Origin: Trichobilharzia szidati
Taxonomy: Eukaryota; Platyhelminthes; Trematoda; Strigeidida; Schistosomatidae
Length of the DNA stretch: 64,000 bases
Direction: 5' to 3'
Assembly (NCBI GenBank): GCA_944472155.2
Contig: OX235277.1
Location: 26,918,804-26,982,803, forward strand
Positions within the stretch are counted from its first letter, which is position 1. Each line of letters opens with the position of its first letter. Below are positions 1 to 10,678 of the stretch, in pieces. The position numbers and the translations under genes are program-made. Under the pieces are notes generated by a model. That model saw nothing but the letters and a program-made list of their open reading frames with translations, made no database searches and was not told the origin of the DNA.

Positions 1-480
1 TGCTTCCCACGAGGCAGTATTGATCACTTGATGTAAATGTGAGTTTTTGCCTGATATGCAAAGATAGGTACGAAGGAGTGGTATTCATCACAGATTCGAT
101 AAGTGCTTATTTACTACGCAATCGATCCTATTGGGTTACTTCGCTGGTGATAACCTTTTATTCGGAGTGTCTGTACTGTGTGTGAGTTATAGGTCAACTT
201 ATTGCTTTAATATTTCTAAATTATTTGTTTGGAAATATGGCTGAATAGTTCAGTTATTCAACCAATAGATCTTGGGTTTGTTTGCACCTACTTTAACCTG
301 AACTTTCGGGTAGTAATACTAGAGCTAACACGATAAATATGGCCTACAGTCTACTGCATGCAAAGCCTTATGCTGATTGCCGGGTTGAAACAGATAAAGA
401 GTTGCTTTATAGCTGTTCGTTTGCAGGGAACTGATCGAATACTGTTTTATCAACAGGTAACATCAGTTAGAGAGCCGTTG
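1..480. other. No recognised feature
   Basis: AT-rich sequence with no open frame, tRNA-like box or repeat that recurs elsewhere in the window as far as I can see. Confidence 0.5.
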
Positions 481-484
481 GAAT

Positions 485-545
485 ACCAAGGAGTACTTGA
501 CAGCTGTTTCCTCCTAGGCTGAGAGTCTTCAGGAGAGTTTGAGTG
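485..545 (-). ncRNA. Hammerhead ribozyme relic (inverted-repeat HHR family)
   Basis: Read on the minus strand, CTGAAGA (526-532), a short stem II with loop, GAAAC (506-510) and the cleavage triplet GTC (499-501) occur in hammerhead order. The flanking text (about 470-545) is the same as the arm of the element at 38467-38749: 'catcagttagag', 'gagtactt.gacagctgtttc'. Stem II closes with C-G rather than the usual G-C pair and stem I pairs poorly, so this is a truncated, probably inactive copy. No tRNA-like part is left. Confidence 0.6.
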
Positions 546-846
546 GCAGTTATTACTAACTAAAGACACTCGTTCATACTTATATTAGATAAGTAATATA
601 TCTGTGATTCCTTTTCATCTATTTTTAGTTTGGTTTGTGTCGAAACCAGTAGTCGATATACATTAACAAAGCATCTAAATTGATGGAGAATGATTTTATC
701 AGATTAGCTTGTGTTGAGGTTAATAATAGGTTGGGGAGATTTTGGAAGTTATGCGATTTATATGGCTGAGCTCAGGGCTGTGAGAATATGCACATCAAAC
801 AGCGTCAAAGTGTAATCGAATGCTTGCGCGTTTAAACACTTAAATT

Positions 847-2012
847 TATTACTTATTATTCCCTTGGATTCCGAGTGGAACATAGACAGCCTCAAAAACA
901 CATCTCCACTTTGTTCTATTCTCTGCTGTCCACCTAACCGGGGTCCACGATTGCCCATAATCTCTCATCTCCTCCCCTCCACACGACCTCCTCCATGTCA
1001 CCCTCTCACTGACAACCCACTCGTCGCTGCCCATTTGGATTCCACTCGCACAATGACCTGCATTGTACGCGATGTCATTCGATGTATACCCGATCCATCT
1101 TCATTTTCTCCTACACATTTTTTGAGCGATTGGTTCTTGGTTGGTTTGTTCCCAGCCTGAATTTCTTGTTGCTAATTCTTTCTGGCCAGCTGCCATTTGA
1201 TCATCAGTATGGAGCTGGCGAAGTGGGCAGCTGTTGATGAAAGTCTGCAACCTGTTGGAAATGCTTTTCGTGACGCATGAGCAAAGTTTCTGACCCGTAT
1301 AGAAGAACTGGCTGACTTCACATTGGTGTTGAAAATCCGAATCTTGTTATGTGTGCTGAGTGTAGAAGATTTCCAAACTGGTTTCAGGTTGATGAAGGCG
1401 TATCTTGCCTATCCCATTCTATCTTGGACATCTTCATCCTTTCCGCCAGCTGTTGAAACGATGCTTCCTAGTTAAGTGGAGGAAGTAACCTCTGTCAAAT
1501 CTCTCCCGCTGATAATGATTGGTGCTGGTTGTTTTTGGTGTTGTTGATTGGTCGGTTGGTTATCTTCATCACCTCCGTCTTCTCTATTTTCACCTGGAGT
1601 CCTGTCTTCGCTGCCTCTTCAGACATTTTTTGGTTTCCGCCTGCAAGTCTTCGAGTTTATGTGACACTAAGCAAAAAGCATCCATTTGCGAAATCCAGAT
1701 CTTCTAGAGTCTTCTCACCAGTCCAGCGTATTCCTGTCTTCTCACTCCCACGCACAGTCAGACGCGTAATCCAGTCCACCACAATTAAGAATATCATCGT
1801 GGGTGATAATAGGTAGCCAGCTTGTCTTACTCCCGTATTCACTTCAAAGGCTTAGCTGAGTTTGACGTTGTGGATCACCTGACACGTTTCAGGCATTGTC
1901 ATATAGCCAACTGTTGAAAGAGGTCGATGAAGATTTGGGCACTGCACGCCATAGTGTTGAAGTAGTTTCCAAATTACTTCTCGGTCAACGCCGTCTGTCG
2001 AAGGCCTTTTAA
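847..2012 (-). pseudogene. RTE-like non-LTR retrotransposon, 3' half (RT palm to C-terminus), decayed
   Basis: On the minus strand the fragments read, in order: a damaged RT motif A region ('KAFD' then stop, near 1990), a motif B region 'NTGVRQAGYLLSP' (1790-1842), 'LEDLDFAN' where active copies have FADD (about 1700), a linker 'EVMKITN', then the C-terminal region 'VLLYGSET' (about 1300) and 'NRTKWRCVFEAVYVPLG' (850-1034). This order matches the better copy at 43325-44631. Frameshifts and stops break every frame and the catalytic FADD is lost (FAN). The 3' end at about 847 ends in a short TTA/TAT repeat, as RTE 3' ends usually do. The RTE clade is inferred from the motif order. Confidence 0.75.
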
Positions 2013-2639
2013 GCCTTAAGCCATGGTGCCAGGAAGGTGCACTGCAAAACTTTTATTTCTTTTAGAAGTCCCATTAAATATCAGTAAATCGTCTGTACAT
2101 ATCATCTCAATGTTAAGAAGTGTACAATAAGTGATTGGGTTCTTGAGATAAAATCAAGCTGTAAATTGTATTAAAGACTACTGTTCACGTCAATGTAAAG
2201 TTCATCAACACACTGCAAAATTAAATGTTTCTCAGAAAACATGATCCGATCATTTTCATGCATATGGCTCTTGTTAATCTGCGATGCGATTAATTCTACA
2301 TTCAACTGATGTTTGATTTATCGCAACAAATGACACATGCATTACAACCTGCCATATTGGTTTGCTATTTCAACTTCTGTTTCAGCCTTTGTCAATTCAT
2401 ATTGACTGTTGTTAACCGTTACTTTTACTTAAAATTAATTTCCTGGTGGAAAATTCAGTTCCGTCTTGATTCTCATAGACTTCCTTCCTTTGTCACTTGA
2501 TGATAGGGACAGCAAAATACTGTGAATTCAAGTTTATTCTTTCTGGAGTTTGATACTCAGAATTCATCTTGTTGTAGTGCAGTAATATTATGTTTGCGGA
2601 TTACGCAATAAACAGGTACACATTTATCGAACCCCTGAG

Positions 2640-2870
2640 CATCTAATTCAATGACTTGTAAGATTACAGAGTTTAAAATATTTGGGCGCCGAGTGAGAAG
2701 TAGACATTTGTAAAAAATTATATTTGTAAAATCTCAGCGACATAATTTTTCGTCAATTGTCCGAACTTCTTCAGGAAATTAATCGAAATTAACATAACAG
2801 AGGTCTATATATAAAGGAACATCACTTGTTTTTAAAAACTTTGTCCAATCATGAGTCATTCAACAAGTAT
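2640..2870. repeat. Penelope-type terminal repeat (pLTR) relic
   Basis: This segment resembles 52090-52135 joined to 52749-52880: 'gagaagtagacatt', 'aaaattatatttgtaaaatctcagcg', 'ccgaacttcttcagg', 'aattaatcgaaattaacataa'. It gives the uninterrupted form of the site into which the 52136-52748 element inserted. The flanking stretches 2013-2640 and 2870-3285 show nothing I can identify. Confidence 0.55.
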
Positions 2871-3284
2871 AATAAACAAAACTTTATGAGCTGTGATCAA
2901 AATTTGACCTTTTTAGTAAACATAATTTATCAAGTACTAATAAATAGTGATGCATATCCATTTTTATTTATTAATCAGGATTTCCTATGCATCAGCTAAC
3001 ATCATGCCTTCATGTCTGTTCAAACTGTTAGAATCTGGAATTTTATGATCAGACGTATTTTCAAAATTATGGTGTTTAGGGTTAGAGTTTAATAGAGCAT
3101 CATTAAGAAATGCGTCGGGATAAAGCGACAGTAACATTTTTCGATGATCAGACTATCTGGAACAACTTTTGATTGATAGGCCACTATTGATGTGTTGCTT
3201 AATTTAATTTCATCACAGATGTACTGACGGAATTGACGCCAACTGACTTTAGCCACCTACAGATTGACTGTTATCAGGAAACAG

Positions 3285-4090
3285 TCTTCTGAACCCGGAG
3301 TATACGGACGATATTGTCCTTCTAAATGAAGGCGCTGACAAACCTCAGAATCTCCTGAACACTTTGAGTAGAAGTCTTCGAATATTTGGTGTGCGATTCA
3401 TTCCTGTCAAGTGTGAGATAGTGCTGCAGGTCTGGACTACACTGACTTCTAGGCTGAAGACATGCAATGGAGTGGTAGTGCATGTTGACCGCTTCACTTA
3501 TTTGGGGTGTTGCATCAGCCCCAATGGAATGACTGCTGACAACGCTCCAATACCAATAAAAAGACTTGTGCGACATTTGCCAACTCACGTCATCACTAGC
3601 GTAGACGCGATATCCGGCTATCGGTCGAGGAATGTGTGTGTACTAAACAACAGTTCACTCTGTCCTCCTTGATGGATGTGAGGCATGGCTGCTGAAAGTG
3701 CAGGATATAAAGAGACTAGGTGTCTTTGATCATAAGTGTCTGGGTTCCATCTCCCATGTTAAGTGGTGTAATATGGTGAATAATATTGAGATTTGGCGTA
3801 GAGTATTAGGTATGTGAGGTAGGTTAATCGACGAGACTGTGAAGCTGAGTTGGTTGAGGAGGCTAGTTCATGTGCTAAGCATAGTAAACCATCGCCTTCC
3901 TCGACTGGGAGTGTTAGCTGACTTAAGATTAAATTGGGAATGAGTTAGTGGTGGTCAGTCAAAACACATCATCAATCGATAAATGTTTCGACATTTGTTT
4001 CAAGCCGCCTATGGAGAAGTGCAGTGACTGGTTAGAGTCCTGGAGAAGTTAAGAAACAATGGCTGTAGACTATTGGTGATGTAACTGAAA
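3285..4090 (+). pseudogene. Non-LTR retrotransposon C-terminal relic (YTDD to WLGHVL region)
   Basis: Frames read 'YTDDIVLLNEGADKPQNLLN' near 3310 (RT motif C form Y-x-D-D), then 'FTYLGCCISPNG' (about 3500), then across frameshifts 'LLDGCEAWLLKVQDIKRLGVFDHKCLGSI' split over 3670-3745, then 'LSWLRRLVHVL' and 'HRLPRLGVLADL' (3840-3920). This C-terminal order is shared with 7770-8055, 26480-26766 and 29040-29520 and differs from the RTE-like family at 43-44 kb. The N-terminal half is missing and several frameshifts are present. I do not assign a clade. Confidence 0.7.
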
Positions 4091-4739
4091 ATCATTCTTA
4101 GTAGGGACTCATATATTCTAAAGTATTATTCTTCCCCGAGTACATTTCTGCTCATTATAATATTTCGAAATCTGACATAAGACCAAATATTTGAGGACAT
4201 TCAAATAGTGACTGATCACCTCCGTTATATCACTTCAAGTAGGCGTAAATAAAAGGAGAGTGGACTTGCTTTTGCAACAGCTTATATATTCATTCACAGT
4301 GAGTATAAACGTGATAACGAAACAAATTTGCCGCGCTTCGATCTCAATATATTTGTGGAGGTAGAAGGGAGGTGGTCAGTTACAACTTGATTTCCCTGAG
4401 GTATTCGGTCTTATTTGAATTTGTTTTACGTACATAGATGTTACATCAGGATTCTTTAAAGGTGTTTTTATCAACTTTCTTTTATAATTGTTGTAGTGTT
4501 TGCTATAGTATGCGCGAAAACACCTCGCGATAGTTTTAGTCCTCACCCCATTGTCACTAGAATATACTTTGTTGTAGACTAAACGGCTAAGCTCATTCAT
4601 ATGTGAAATAAAAAGGACAAAACAAATAAAAAAATGTTTGCAGATATGTATAGAGGAATTCAGTACACATAAAATACAGTTACTTGGTGAGTTATAATTG
4701 TCTCAAAATACAGAAGTAAAGACGTACGGAATTAGTTAC

Positions 4740-4925
4740 AGGATTACATAATGAGCTGACACTGGTTAGAGAACTATTGGAAGACCTGGGAGTACTGGAC
4801 AGATGTTTCATCCTAGTTTGGGACTCTTCAACCACACGCACCCTCCGGGGTTCGAACCCTGTGACTCGATCCATTAGCCAATGGATTCTGACTTCTGCCA
4901 ATTCACGACATAGCGCGACCGCTAG
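4740..4925 (-). mobile_element. HHR-bearing tRNA-like element inserted in the LTR
   Basis: On the minus strand a B-box-like 'ggttcgaacccc' (about 4845-4857) is followed by a hammerhead: TTGAAGA (4825-4831), stem II GTCC/GGAT, GAAAC (4805-4809) and GTC cleavage site, then 'cagtactcccagg'. The first core base is changed (C3 to U), so cleavage would be weakened. It is absent from the paralogous LTR at 56.45 kb, where the flanks run together, so it is an insertion in the LTR. Confidence 0.65.
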
Positions 4926-5376
4926 CTACAGAAACGTAGTGATGAAGTAGTCTCTTTTCCGGTATGCAGATGCTCACTCCACGTAAGAGTATGCCAACAG
5001 ACCGAAGGTACTTGCCGAGAGAAAAGGAGATTGAAGCAAAGGATCCTAATAGGGATGTACGGATCAGGTAAGATCGAGAGATAATTCCATTATGGATAAG
5101 ATTTTATTTTGATAAATCACACACAGTGATGTTATACAGTAATATTAACTGATGACAACCTTTCGAGCACAATCTATTATCGCTCATAATCATATCAAGT
5201 CACTACTCACACAACTTTCTTCTTTCATTTATATACCTGTGTGGAATCGATTAGATATTGGAATTCAATCAATATGAGATAAAGTACATTCAGAAATAAT
5301 AATATTAGTGATATTGATCAATTACAATCAGATGGGAAGTAAGACGAGTGTTTTTACAGTCAAAATAAGTAACTTG

Positions 5377-5890
5377 TTAGAATGTTGTGATGTGCTTGAA
5401 TTGAAATAGAAATTTAAGATTATTTATTAGCCTCCTCTGATTTGACTGACTGGTGGTAATGTTATCTTCCATACATATCTCTGGTATTCGCATTGAGTCA
5501 TTTCTGTTGCATGTATTGGGTGTAGACTGAATGAACAAGGATTCCGTAATCAACCTCTCTTTCCACCTACCTATGTTACTTTTTCGAATTTTAACCCTAT
5601 CCCACCCTATTGTGTGACTGTTTGTTAATGCATGAAGTGCAATTGCTGAGCTTTTTTCTAAATTACTTATCTTTTCAGGGTCAACCATTCTTCCCTTAGC
5701 TAAATTCTTATGTTCCGACAATCTGACTACTCGTGCTAGGTCTACTAGTTTGACCTATGTAGTTGATTTCACTCACAGTCATTGCAAGGTATTTTGTAAA
5801 TTATATTATTTTGTTTAATTGGGTCACCCTACAGAATCCTTTAACCTACAGAGCTTGTCCCTGAGTGAGTTTGTAGGTTTGAATGCCACT
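5377..5890 (-). pseudogene. PLE GIY-YIG endonuclease C-terminal relic
   Basis: On the minus strand, frames before 5740 give 'IIYKIPCNDCE' and 'NYIGQTSR' (C-x2-C type GIY-YIG start), then 'MSEHKNLAKGRMVDPEKISNLEKSSAIALHALTNSHTIGWDRVKI' is split across 5580-5721. The same order is found at 62830-63110 (better copy), 22740-23150 and 54670-55230. The endonuclease would nick the target for reverse transcription. Frameshifts separate the YIG part from the histidine-containing part, and RT is absent. Confidence 0.75.
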
Positions 5891-5899
5891 CTAATTCCT

Positions 5900-6030
5900 G
5901 CTTTATTAATTATTATTTTTTTAATTAATTATTATTTATATTTATAATAATAATTATTATTATAAATATTATTATAATGATTATTATAATAATTATATTA
6001 ATTAATTATTAATTAATTATTTTAACTGAT
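5900..6030. repeat. A/T-only low-complexity tract
   Basis: About 120 bp of ATT/TAA permutations with several short palindromes, such as 'aattaattaatt'. It sits where the deleted coding part of the PLE would be. Confidence 0.85.
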
Positions 6031-6797
6031 CAATAACACTCGTATCATTGCCACCAGTCAAATCAGGGGAGGACAAGGAATAATCATAAAATTCTATTTC
6101 AATTCAAATACATCAAAACATTCTAACAAGTAACTTATTATGATTATAGAAACACTCATCTTTTTTCCCATCTAATTGTAATTGATCAATAACACTCGTA
6201 CTATTATTTCTGAATGTACTTTATCTCATGTTGAATTTTATTCAAATATCTAATCGATTGCACACATGTATATAAATGAAGGAAAAAGGTTGTGTGAGTG
6301 ACTTGATATGATAAGGAGCGGTAATAGTTTATGCTCGAAACGTCATCAGTTAACATTACTGTACAACACTGTGTGATTTATCAAAATAAAATCTTATCCA
6401 TAATGGAGTTATGCTCTACCACAGTGCCCAAGTTTTATACTTATATCAACGATCCAGAGATGATTGGCAATAGTGGAAAGGAAGAAGCTGGATAGGGAAG
6501 TTGCGTCGTCCGTAATGTACTGCGCGCTGAACCATGTTGTATCCTTATTCAATCTCAATTAACAACTATGATGTACGGTGAATTCATTATTTTTACTATT
6601 TTACAATATGAACGTATAATTTTGATATTTTTCGGCCTCCACAACTTCATAATATGTTTGTTTGTTTATGATAATTCGTATAAATATTAAACAAAGACAT
6701 AAATACAGTTTGTCATTTATAATCAGCGAAGTTGAATGGAACACTCTGTGAAATCTGATGGCCAATTTATTATTCAGTTTATGCATATTATTGTATG

Positions 6798-6838
6798 GCA
6801 CACACGCACGCACGCACGCACACTCACACAAACACACA
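6798..6838. repeat. (CACG)n/(CA)n microsatellite
   Basis: Run of 'cacgcacgcacgcacgcaca' grading into CA repeats. The rest of 6644-7085 shows no recognisable feature. Confidence 0.9.
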
Positions 6839-7084
6839 TACTTTGTTAAACAAATTTGTATTCTGGTAATCATAAACTCAGACATTATCTCTGTTGATTT
6901 ATTCAAACAAAAATCTCAGTGAATAGAATTCCGTTTGTGATGATTTCATTATCATAATTGTACATGTAGCACACAAAGCAAGAGAAAAAGTAAAAGGGAA
7001 TGCAAAATAGAGGCGGTAAACAGAGATATGAGGTGAAAAGAATAGTAACAACGAAGAACAATATAGTTTTATTGGGTATTATAA

Positions 7085-7352
7085 GTCACAAGGAGTGGAT
7101 GCATCTGCGCCAGCCATTACCGAGAACGATTTTGAGCCATATCACCAATTGTCTCCAGCATTAATTGGTGTTTACCGTCCCGACGAACCCAATCAGGAAG
7201 TCTACACCTCCCTACATAGCTTAAACTAGCTGTTGTGGATTTCATTGACAGATAAAGCTATGTTTTGGTTTGACCACCACTAGCTCTTTTCCAACCTGAT
7301 CCTATGTCAGCTAACATTGCCCATCGAGTAAGGCGATGGCTAGGCACATGTG
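7085..7352 (-). pseudogene. Non-LTR retrotransposon extreme C-terminus relic
   Basis: The minus strand reads 'HRLTRWAMLADIGSGWKRAS' followed by 'GGQTKT' (7258-7350), then a stop and 'SMKSTTASLSYVGRCRLPDW' (7165-7230) and 'ETIGDMAQNRSR' (7110-7150). It continues the fragment at 7770-8055, so one LINE copy was split by about 420 bp. Confidence 0.75.
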
Positions 7353-7768
7353 TGGAGTACGTAACAATATGATTGTACACCTTTTTGTTAGATGTTGAAA
7401 TTAGAGACATTGTACATGACTTTTGTTTGAGACGATTCATTTTTGAAATACAGATAACTTCCGAGTACAATCTGAAATAAAGTGTACTGTTGGTCGCTTC
7501 ATCTTCTCACTGGTCTATACTGTCTACTTGCTTCACTCATAACCATGTTGTATACTTTAGATTATTGCAGGAACCTCTTATCCTCATCCGAAGACTATTC
7601 TACAACCGGTGCACAGCTTCTACCAGTGGACACGATTCCGGCAGTGAACGCTTCTGTCGATTATATTAATAATTTGTAGCCGTGGGCTTTAACTGCATAT
7701 ACAAGTAACCGTTTTATATACTCATTGCTGTTTTTTATAAATTTATTTATTTATATTGAGCTCGCTAA
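7352..7768. other. Unidentified ~415-bp insert splitting a LINE relic
   Basis: The two halves of the LINE C-terminal region flank this stretch. It contains frames of 60-65 codons without motifs, no inverted ends and no obvious target duplication. A deletion plus filler is an alternative to insertion. Confidence 0.35.
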
Positions 7769-7769
7769 C

Positions 7770-8055
7770 ATCCCTATATGGGTAACACATGTCCTAACCA
7801 TCTCAGTCGATGTAACTTCACAGCCTCGTCTATTGATTTCCCCTCCCCACCTAGCACTCGACACCTAACCTCAATATTGCTCACCCTATTATACCACTTC
7901 ACACGGGAGATAGAACACAGGCACCTATGATCAAAGATAGCTAGCCATTTTATGTCTTCCACTCTCAATGGCCAGGTTTCACAGCCAGTCTTAAAGGAGG
8001 ACGGAGCGGACTGCTGAGCAGTACACACGTCCTTTGGTCGATAGCCGGATATGGA
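7770..8055 (-). pseudogene. Non-LTR retrotransposon C-terminal relic
   Basis: The minus-strand frame 7774-8028 contains 'GCETWPLRVEDIKWLAIFDH' then 'RCLCSISRVKWYNRVSNIEV' and 'LHRLRWLGHVLPI'. These are the hallmarks of the same LINE family as 3285-4090. The frame is open over 84 codons. The upstream RT is missing. Confidence 0.8.
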
Positions 8056-8164
8056 TTATAATAGACAATAGCAAGTAGGTTTGGTGTGTGTACGGATGTC
8101 TTAAAATTTGAGGGTGATTAAAAATACTGATGCGAAATGATATTGTTGTTGTTTTCCAAAGTTA

Positions 8165-8340
8165 TTTTTGTATTTCCCTTGGTCTAGTGGATAACGCTTA
8201 AATGCTTTAAACAACTAGCACTGCGCTTCAGTCTCAGTGGAGCACTATTACTCACTGAGGATTAAGGTATTATCCGGCTGACTTACACCTACCTAATAGG
8301 TGGATATGCGGATCATAGACTCCACTGCCAGCCACCTACC
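8165..8340 (+). mobile_element. Diverged Smα-like SINE with hammerhead remnant
   Basis: The A-box-like 'ggtctagtggataacgc' (8170-8187) matches the tRNA-like head of the SINEs at 19.8 and 37.6 kb. The B-box is badly decayed. A hammerhead position follows at about 8273-8325: CTGACTT, stem II ACACCT/AGGTGG, a lost GAAAC and 'gactccactgcc'. It ends in 'ccacctacc', as the other copies end in 'ccatccacc'. Confidence 0.6.
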
Positions 8341-8754
8341 ATCAACAGGACAAATCGTAAATCTTATTTAGTCGGTGAATTCTTCTGTGAACATAAGTAA
8401 AGTGGGGCAAAACATGGATAACATTCCGTTCAAAACCTGGAGAATTAGTTAGGAAAAGTGGATAATTAATTCTTTGAGAACATGGGGAAAAGTGGATGAC
8501 GGTTTGGAAAGTGAGTGGATAAATAAGGGGTAAATAGATTTTTTTAATGTTGCACTCACCCACGTCTCATCCAATATATATATATATATATATATACTAT
8601 ATATATATAGAAGGCATGAATAATTACAATACAGGTCAGATTGTGTACAGGTCAAGGTCACAAATAATGGGTAGGGAGACACAAAAGGCGTGGGTAAGAA
8701 AGATAAAAGGAGAAAAAACAAGACAAAGAAGGGGTTGAAAATATTATGAAGTAA
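8341..8754. repeat. (TA)n microsatellite in otherwise unannotated DNA
   Basis: A (TA)n run with one interruption lies at about 8572-8612. The rest of the interval shows no coding or repeat match I can recognise. Confidence 0.7.
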
Positions 8755-8869
8755 ATTGGTCCTTGGTTCTAAATTGGATTACCAAGGCAGGTTTAAGCTA
8801 ATAACAAATAACTTTTGGACACATAAGACAGGTTCAACTCTTTTTATGGCTAAGGCTTCAACGAATTTA

Positions 8870-9592
8870 AGTATGTGGCCCAACCTTGTTTTATCTATGG
8901 GCTTAAAAGCATTGTTGAAATCAACCTTATGACCCGTCTCTATAATGTGCTTCGCTATAGATGATGTTGGACATCTACTTCCGGGGTCATGTGTCTGGCG
9001 ATTTTATTTGTTGTTTCAGCCACTTTGGAATGTGTTCTGTAGCCCTAACCTGCAGAGACCGATGGGTCCTCCCTATGTACGTGTCTCCACAAATACATGT
9101 AAATTGATAAACACAGTGGGATGTGACACTATCGTTCGGATAATGTGAGGGTTTACAGGACAACATAGTTCTCGTTTTCTCTATGAAGATAAGTTTAGCT
9201 GCATAATAAGTTCTATTAATTGCGGCCTTGAGTCTTTGTCTAGTGACCAGATTTGTTGATCACCTCTGAACTGCAAGGGTATGTGAACATCCTTTTTGGG
9301 AGCTGATTGGATTGGTAGAGCTCTATAGTTGACACTTCCGTAACGCCTAATAAATCTCAGTGGGTAATTGTTATCTAACAATATTTCAGTGAGGTATTTT
9401 CTTTCTCCTTCAATTGTATCGGCAGTACATAAACGGTGAATGCGCTTGAACAAACACTCAACCAACGCCTTTTTATACTGTAGTGGACAGAAACTATGAT
9501 AATTTAGATACTGTCCCGTCCATGTGGACTTTCTGTAGACAGATCGTTTTACTGACCCATCTTCTCGGTGGGTTATGAGTACATCTAAAAAT
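8870..9592 (-). pseudogene. PLE RT thumb/linker and GIY-YIG endonuclease relic
   Basis: Reading from 9592: 'LDVLITHREDGSVKRSVYRK' (PLE RT C-terminal signature), 'YLTEILLDNNYPLRFIRRYG' (9330-9400), 'SAPKKDVHIPLQFRGDQQIW', then in another frame 'CVYQFTCICGDTYIGRTHRS' (9050-9115; C-x-C followed by Y-I-G and R), 'EHIPKWLKQ', then after frameshifts 'SIAKHIIETGHKVDFN'. The C-x-C form differs from the C-x2-C family at 5.4 and 63 kb. At least two frameshifts separate the parts. Confidence 0.8.
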
Positions 9593-10668
9593 TAAGAACA
9601 CAATATTCAGCGAAGAGACTCTTTTCAACGAATTTATTATCAAGCTGTACAATCGTATATAAATATGGCTTTTAAGAAATTATATCCGGTGAGGGAATTA
9701 GGTCAAAGGTGTGAATACATGAAATAATAATAGTAGTATGAAATGCAATTAAAATATTTGAGATTATAATCATAGTTTAATGTCAAGTGGCACAATAATT
9801 AATGTCGCATATAGAATAATACATAAGGTGTATAGATTTTGAAAGGGGTACATAATTATAAGATTAGTAGACGAATGTAAAATGTTACATAACATGGTGT
9901 GAAATTCGATAAGACAGAATTCAATATTGTAAAAATAAAAATTAACAATTTTGGGTTTTAAATGTCAAGTGGAAAAGATTCAGAGTGAGAATAGTAATAA
10001 TAATAATGTTAATAATGGTAATAATAATCGTAGTAATAAGGGAAGAGTACATAGAATAACTAAATAAACAAGATAAATAAGTGTCTATCCCTCTACGGCC
10101 AAGGCAGAAGTAGGGATTGTACATACTTCTTTTGTAAACAAAGCTCTGGCTGGTTTAAACTCATGAACTGCCAAGGTCTCCTCTGTCTTTAGAAGTCTGT
10201 AACAAAGAAAACGCGGGAAGTTAGCATGGATTCTTTGTATGATCTTAAAATCATGGTCAGGGTTGACAGAGTGACAGAAGTCGATCAGGTGTTCCAAAAT
10301 AGAGCTTCGCACACACCCAAAATTATTAATTTGTATATTTACAATATTGAATTCTATCTTATCAAATTTCACACCATGTTATGTAACATTTTATATTCGT
10401 CTACTAATCTTATAATTATGTACCCCTTTCCAAAATCTATACACCTTATGTATTATTCTATATGCGACATTAATTATTTTGCCACTTGACATTAAACTAT
10501 GATTATAATCTCAAATATTTTAATTGCATTTCATACTACTATTATTATTTCATGTATTCACACCTTTGACCTAATTCCCTCACCGGATATAATTTTTATA
10601 AAAAATCCATATATATACGATTGTACAGCTTGATAATAAATTCGTTGAAAAGAGTCTCTTCGCTGAAT
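9593..10668 (-). mobile_element. Internally deleted PLE with ~360-bp inverted arms and 10-bp target duplication
   Basis: Arms at about 9600-9960 and 10318-10668 are near-perfect inverted copies: 'ttcagcgaagagactctttt', 'gctgtacaatcgtatat', 'tagacgaatgtaaaatgtta'. Between them is only a GIY-YIG C-terminal remnant (10085-10320) and an AAT-rich spacer. The 10-bp sequence ATCTAAAAAT occurs at 9583-9592 and 10669-10678. It restores an unbroken 'CLPF-LDV' PLE frame in the host element when one copy is removed. Confidence 0.8.
10085..10320 (-). pseudogene. PLE GIY-YIG C-terminal remnant
   Basis: The minus strand reads 'FGCVRSSILEHLIDFCHSVN', 'FKIIQRIHANFPR', 'LLKTEETLAVHEFKPA' and then a short tail ending near 10085. 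The 'ILEHLID..H' and 'AVHEFKP' segments correspond to 'IAKHIIETGH' and 'AIHKLKP' in the other PLE endonucleases here. YIG itself is deleted. Confidence 0.75.
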
Positions 10669-10678
10669 ATCTAAAAAT

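Larger units (their letters stand above)
5085..6432 (-). mobile_element. Penelope-like element with inverted arms, RT deleted
   Basis: Left arm about 5085-5460 and right arm about 6035-6415 are inverted copies of each other: 'attatggataagattttattttgata' against its complement, then 'cgagcac' / 'gctcgaaacg', and 'gatgggaa' / 'ttcccatc'. Inside, on the minus strand, lies the end of a GIY-YIG coding region (5377-5890). The inverted arms match the known architecture of PLE insertions, whose terminal repeats often lie inverted. The whole element sits in the LTR-like element, between 5080 and 6440. Confidence 0.7.
4354..6643 (+). mobile_element. Solo-LTR-like element, interrupted by an HHR element and a PLE
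   Basis: The ends are TGTGGAGG (from 4354) and CCTCCACA (to 6643), an 8-bp terminal inverted repeat of the TG...CA form. With the two insertions removed (about 4740-4925 and 5085-6432) roughly 750 bp remain. The second half aligns with 56285-56776, which also ends in 'cctccaca', and the start aligns with 61564-61760. No RT, integrase or protease frame is attached, so it looks like a solo LTR. I see no convincing 4-5-bp target duplication (ATATT before, ACTTC after). Orientation is nominal. The assignment as an LTR is inferred from the ends and the recurrence. Confidence 0.55.

Noticed and set aside
5900..6030. A/T-only tract as a possible origin or matrix-attachment site
   Set aside because: No independent evidence; it is low-complexity filler in a deleted PLE.
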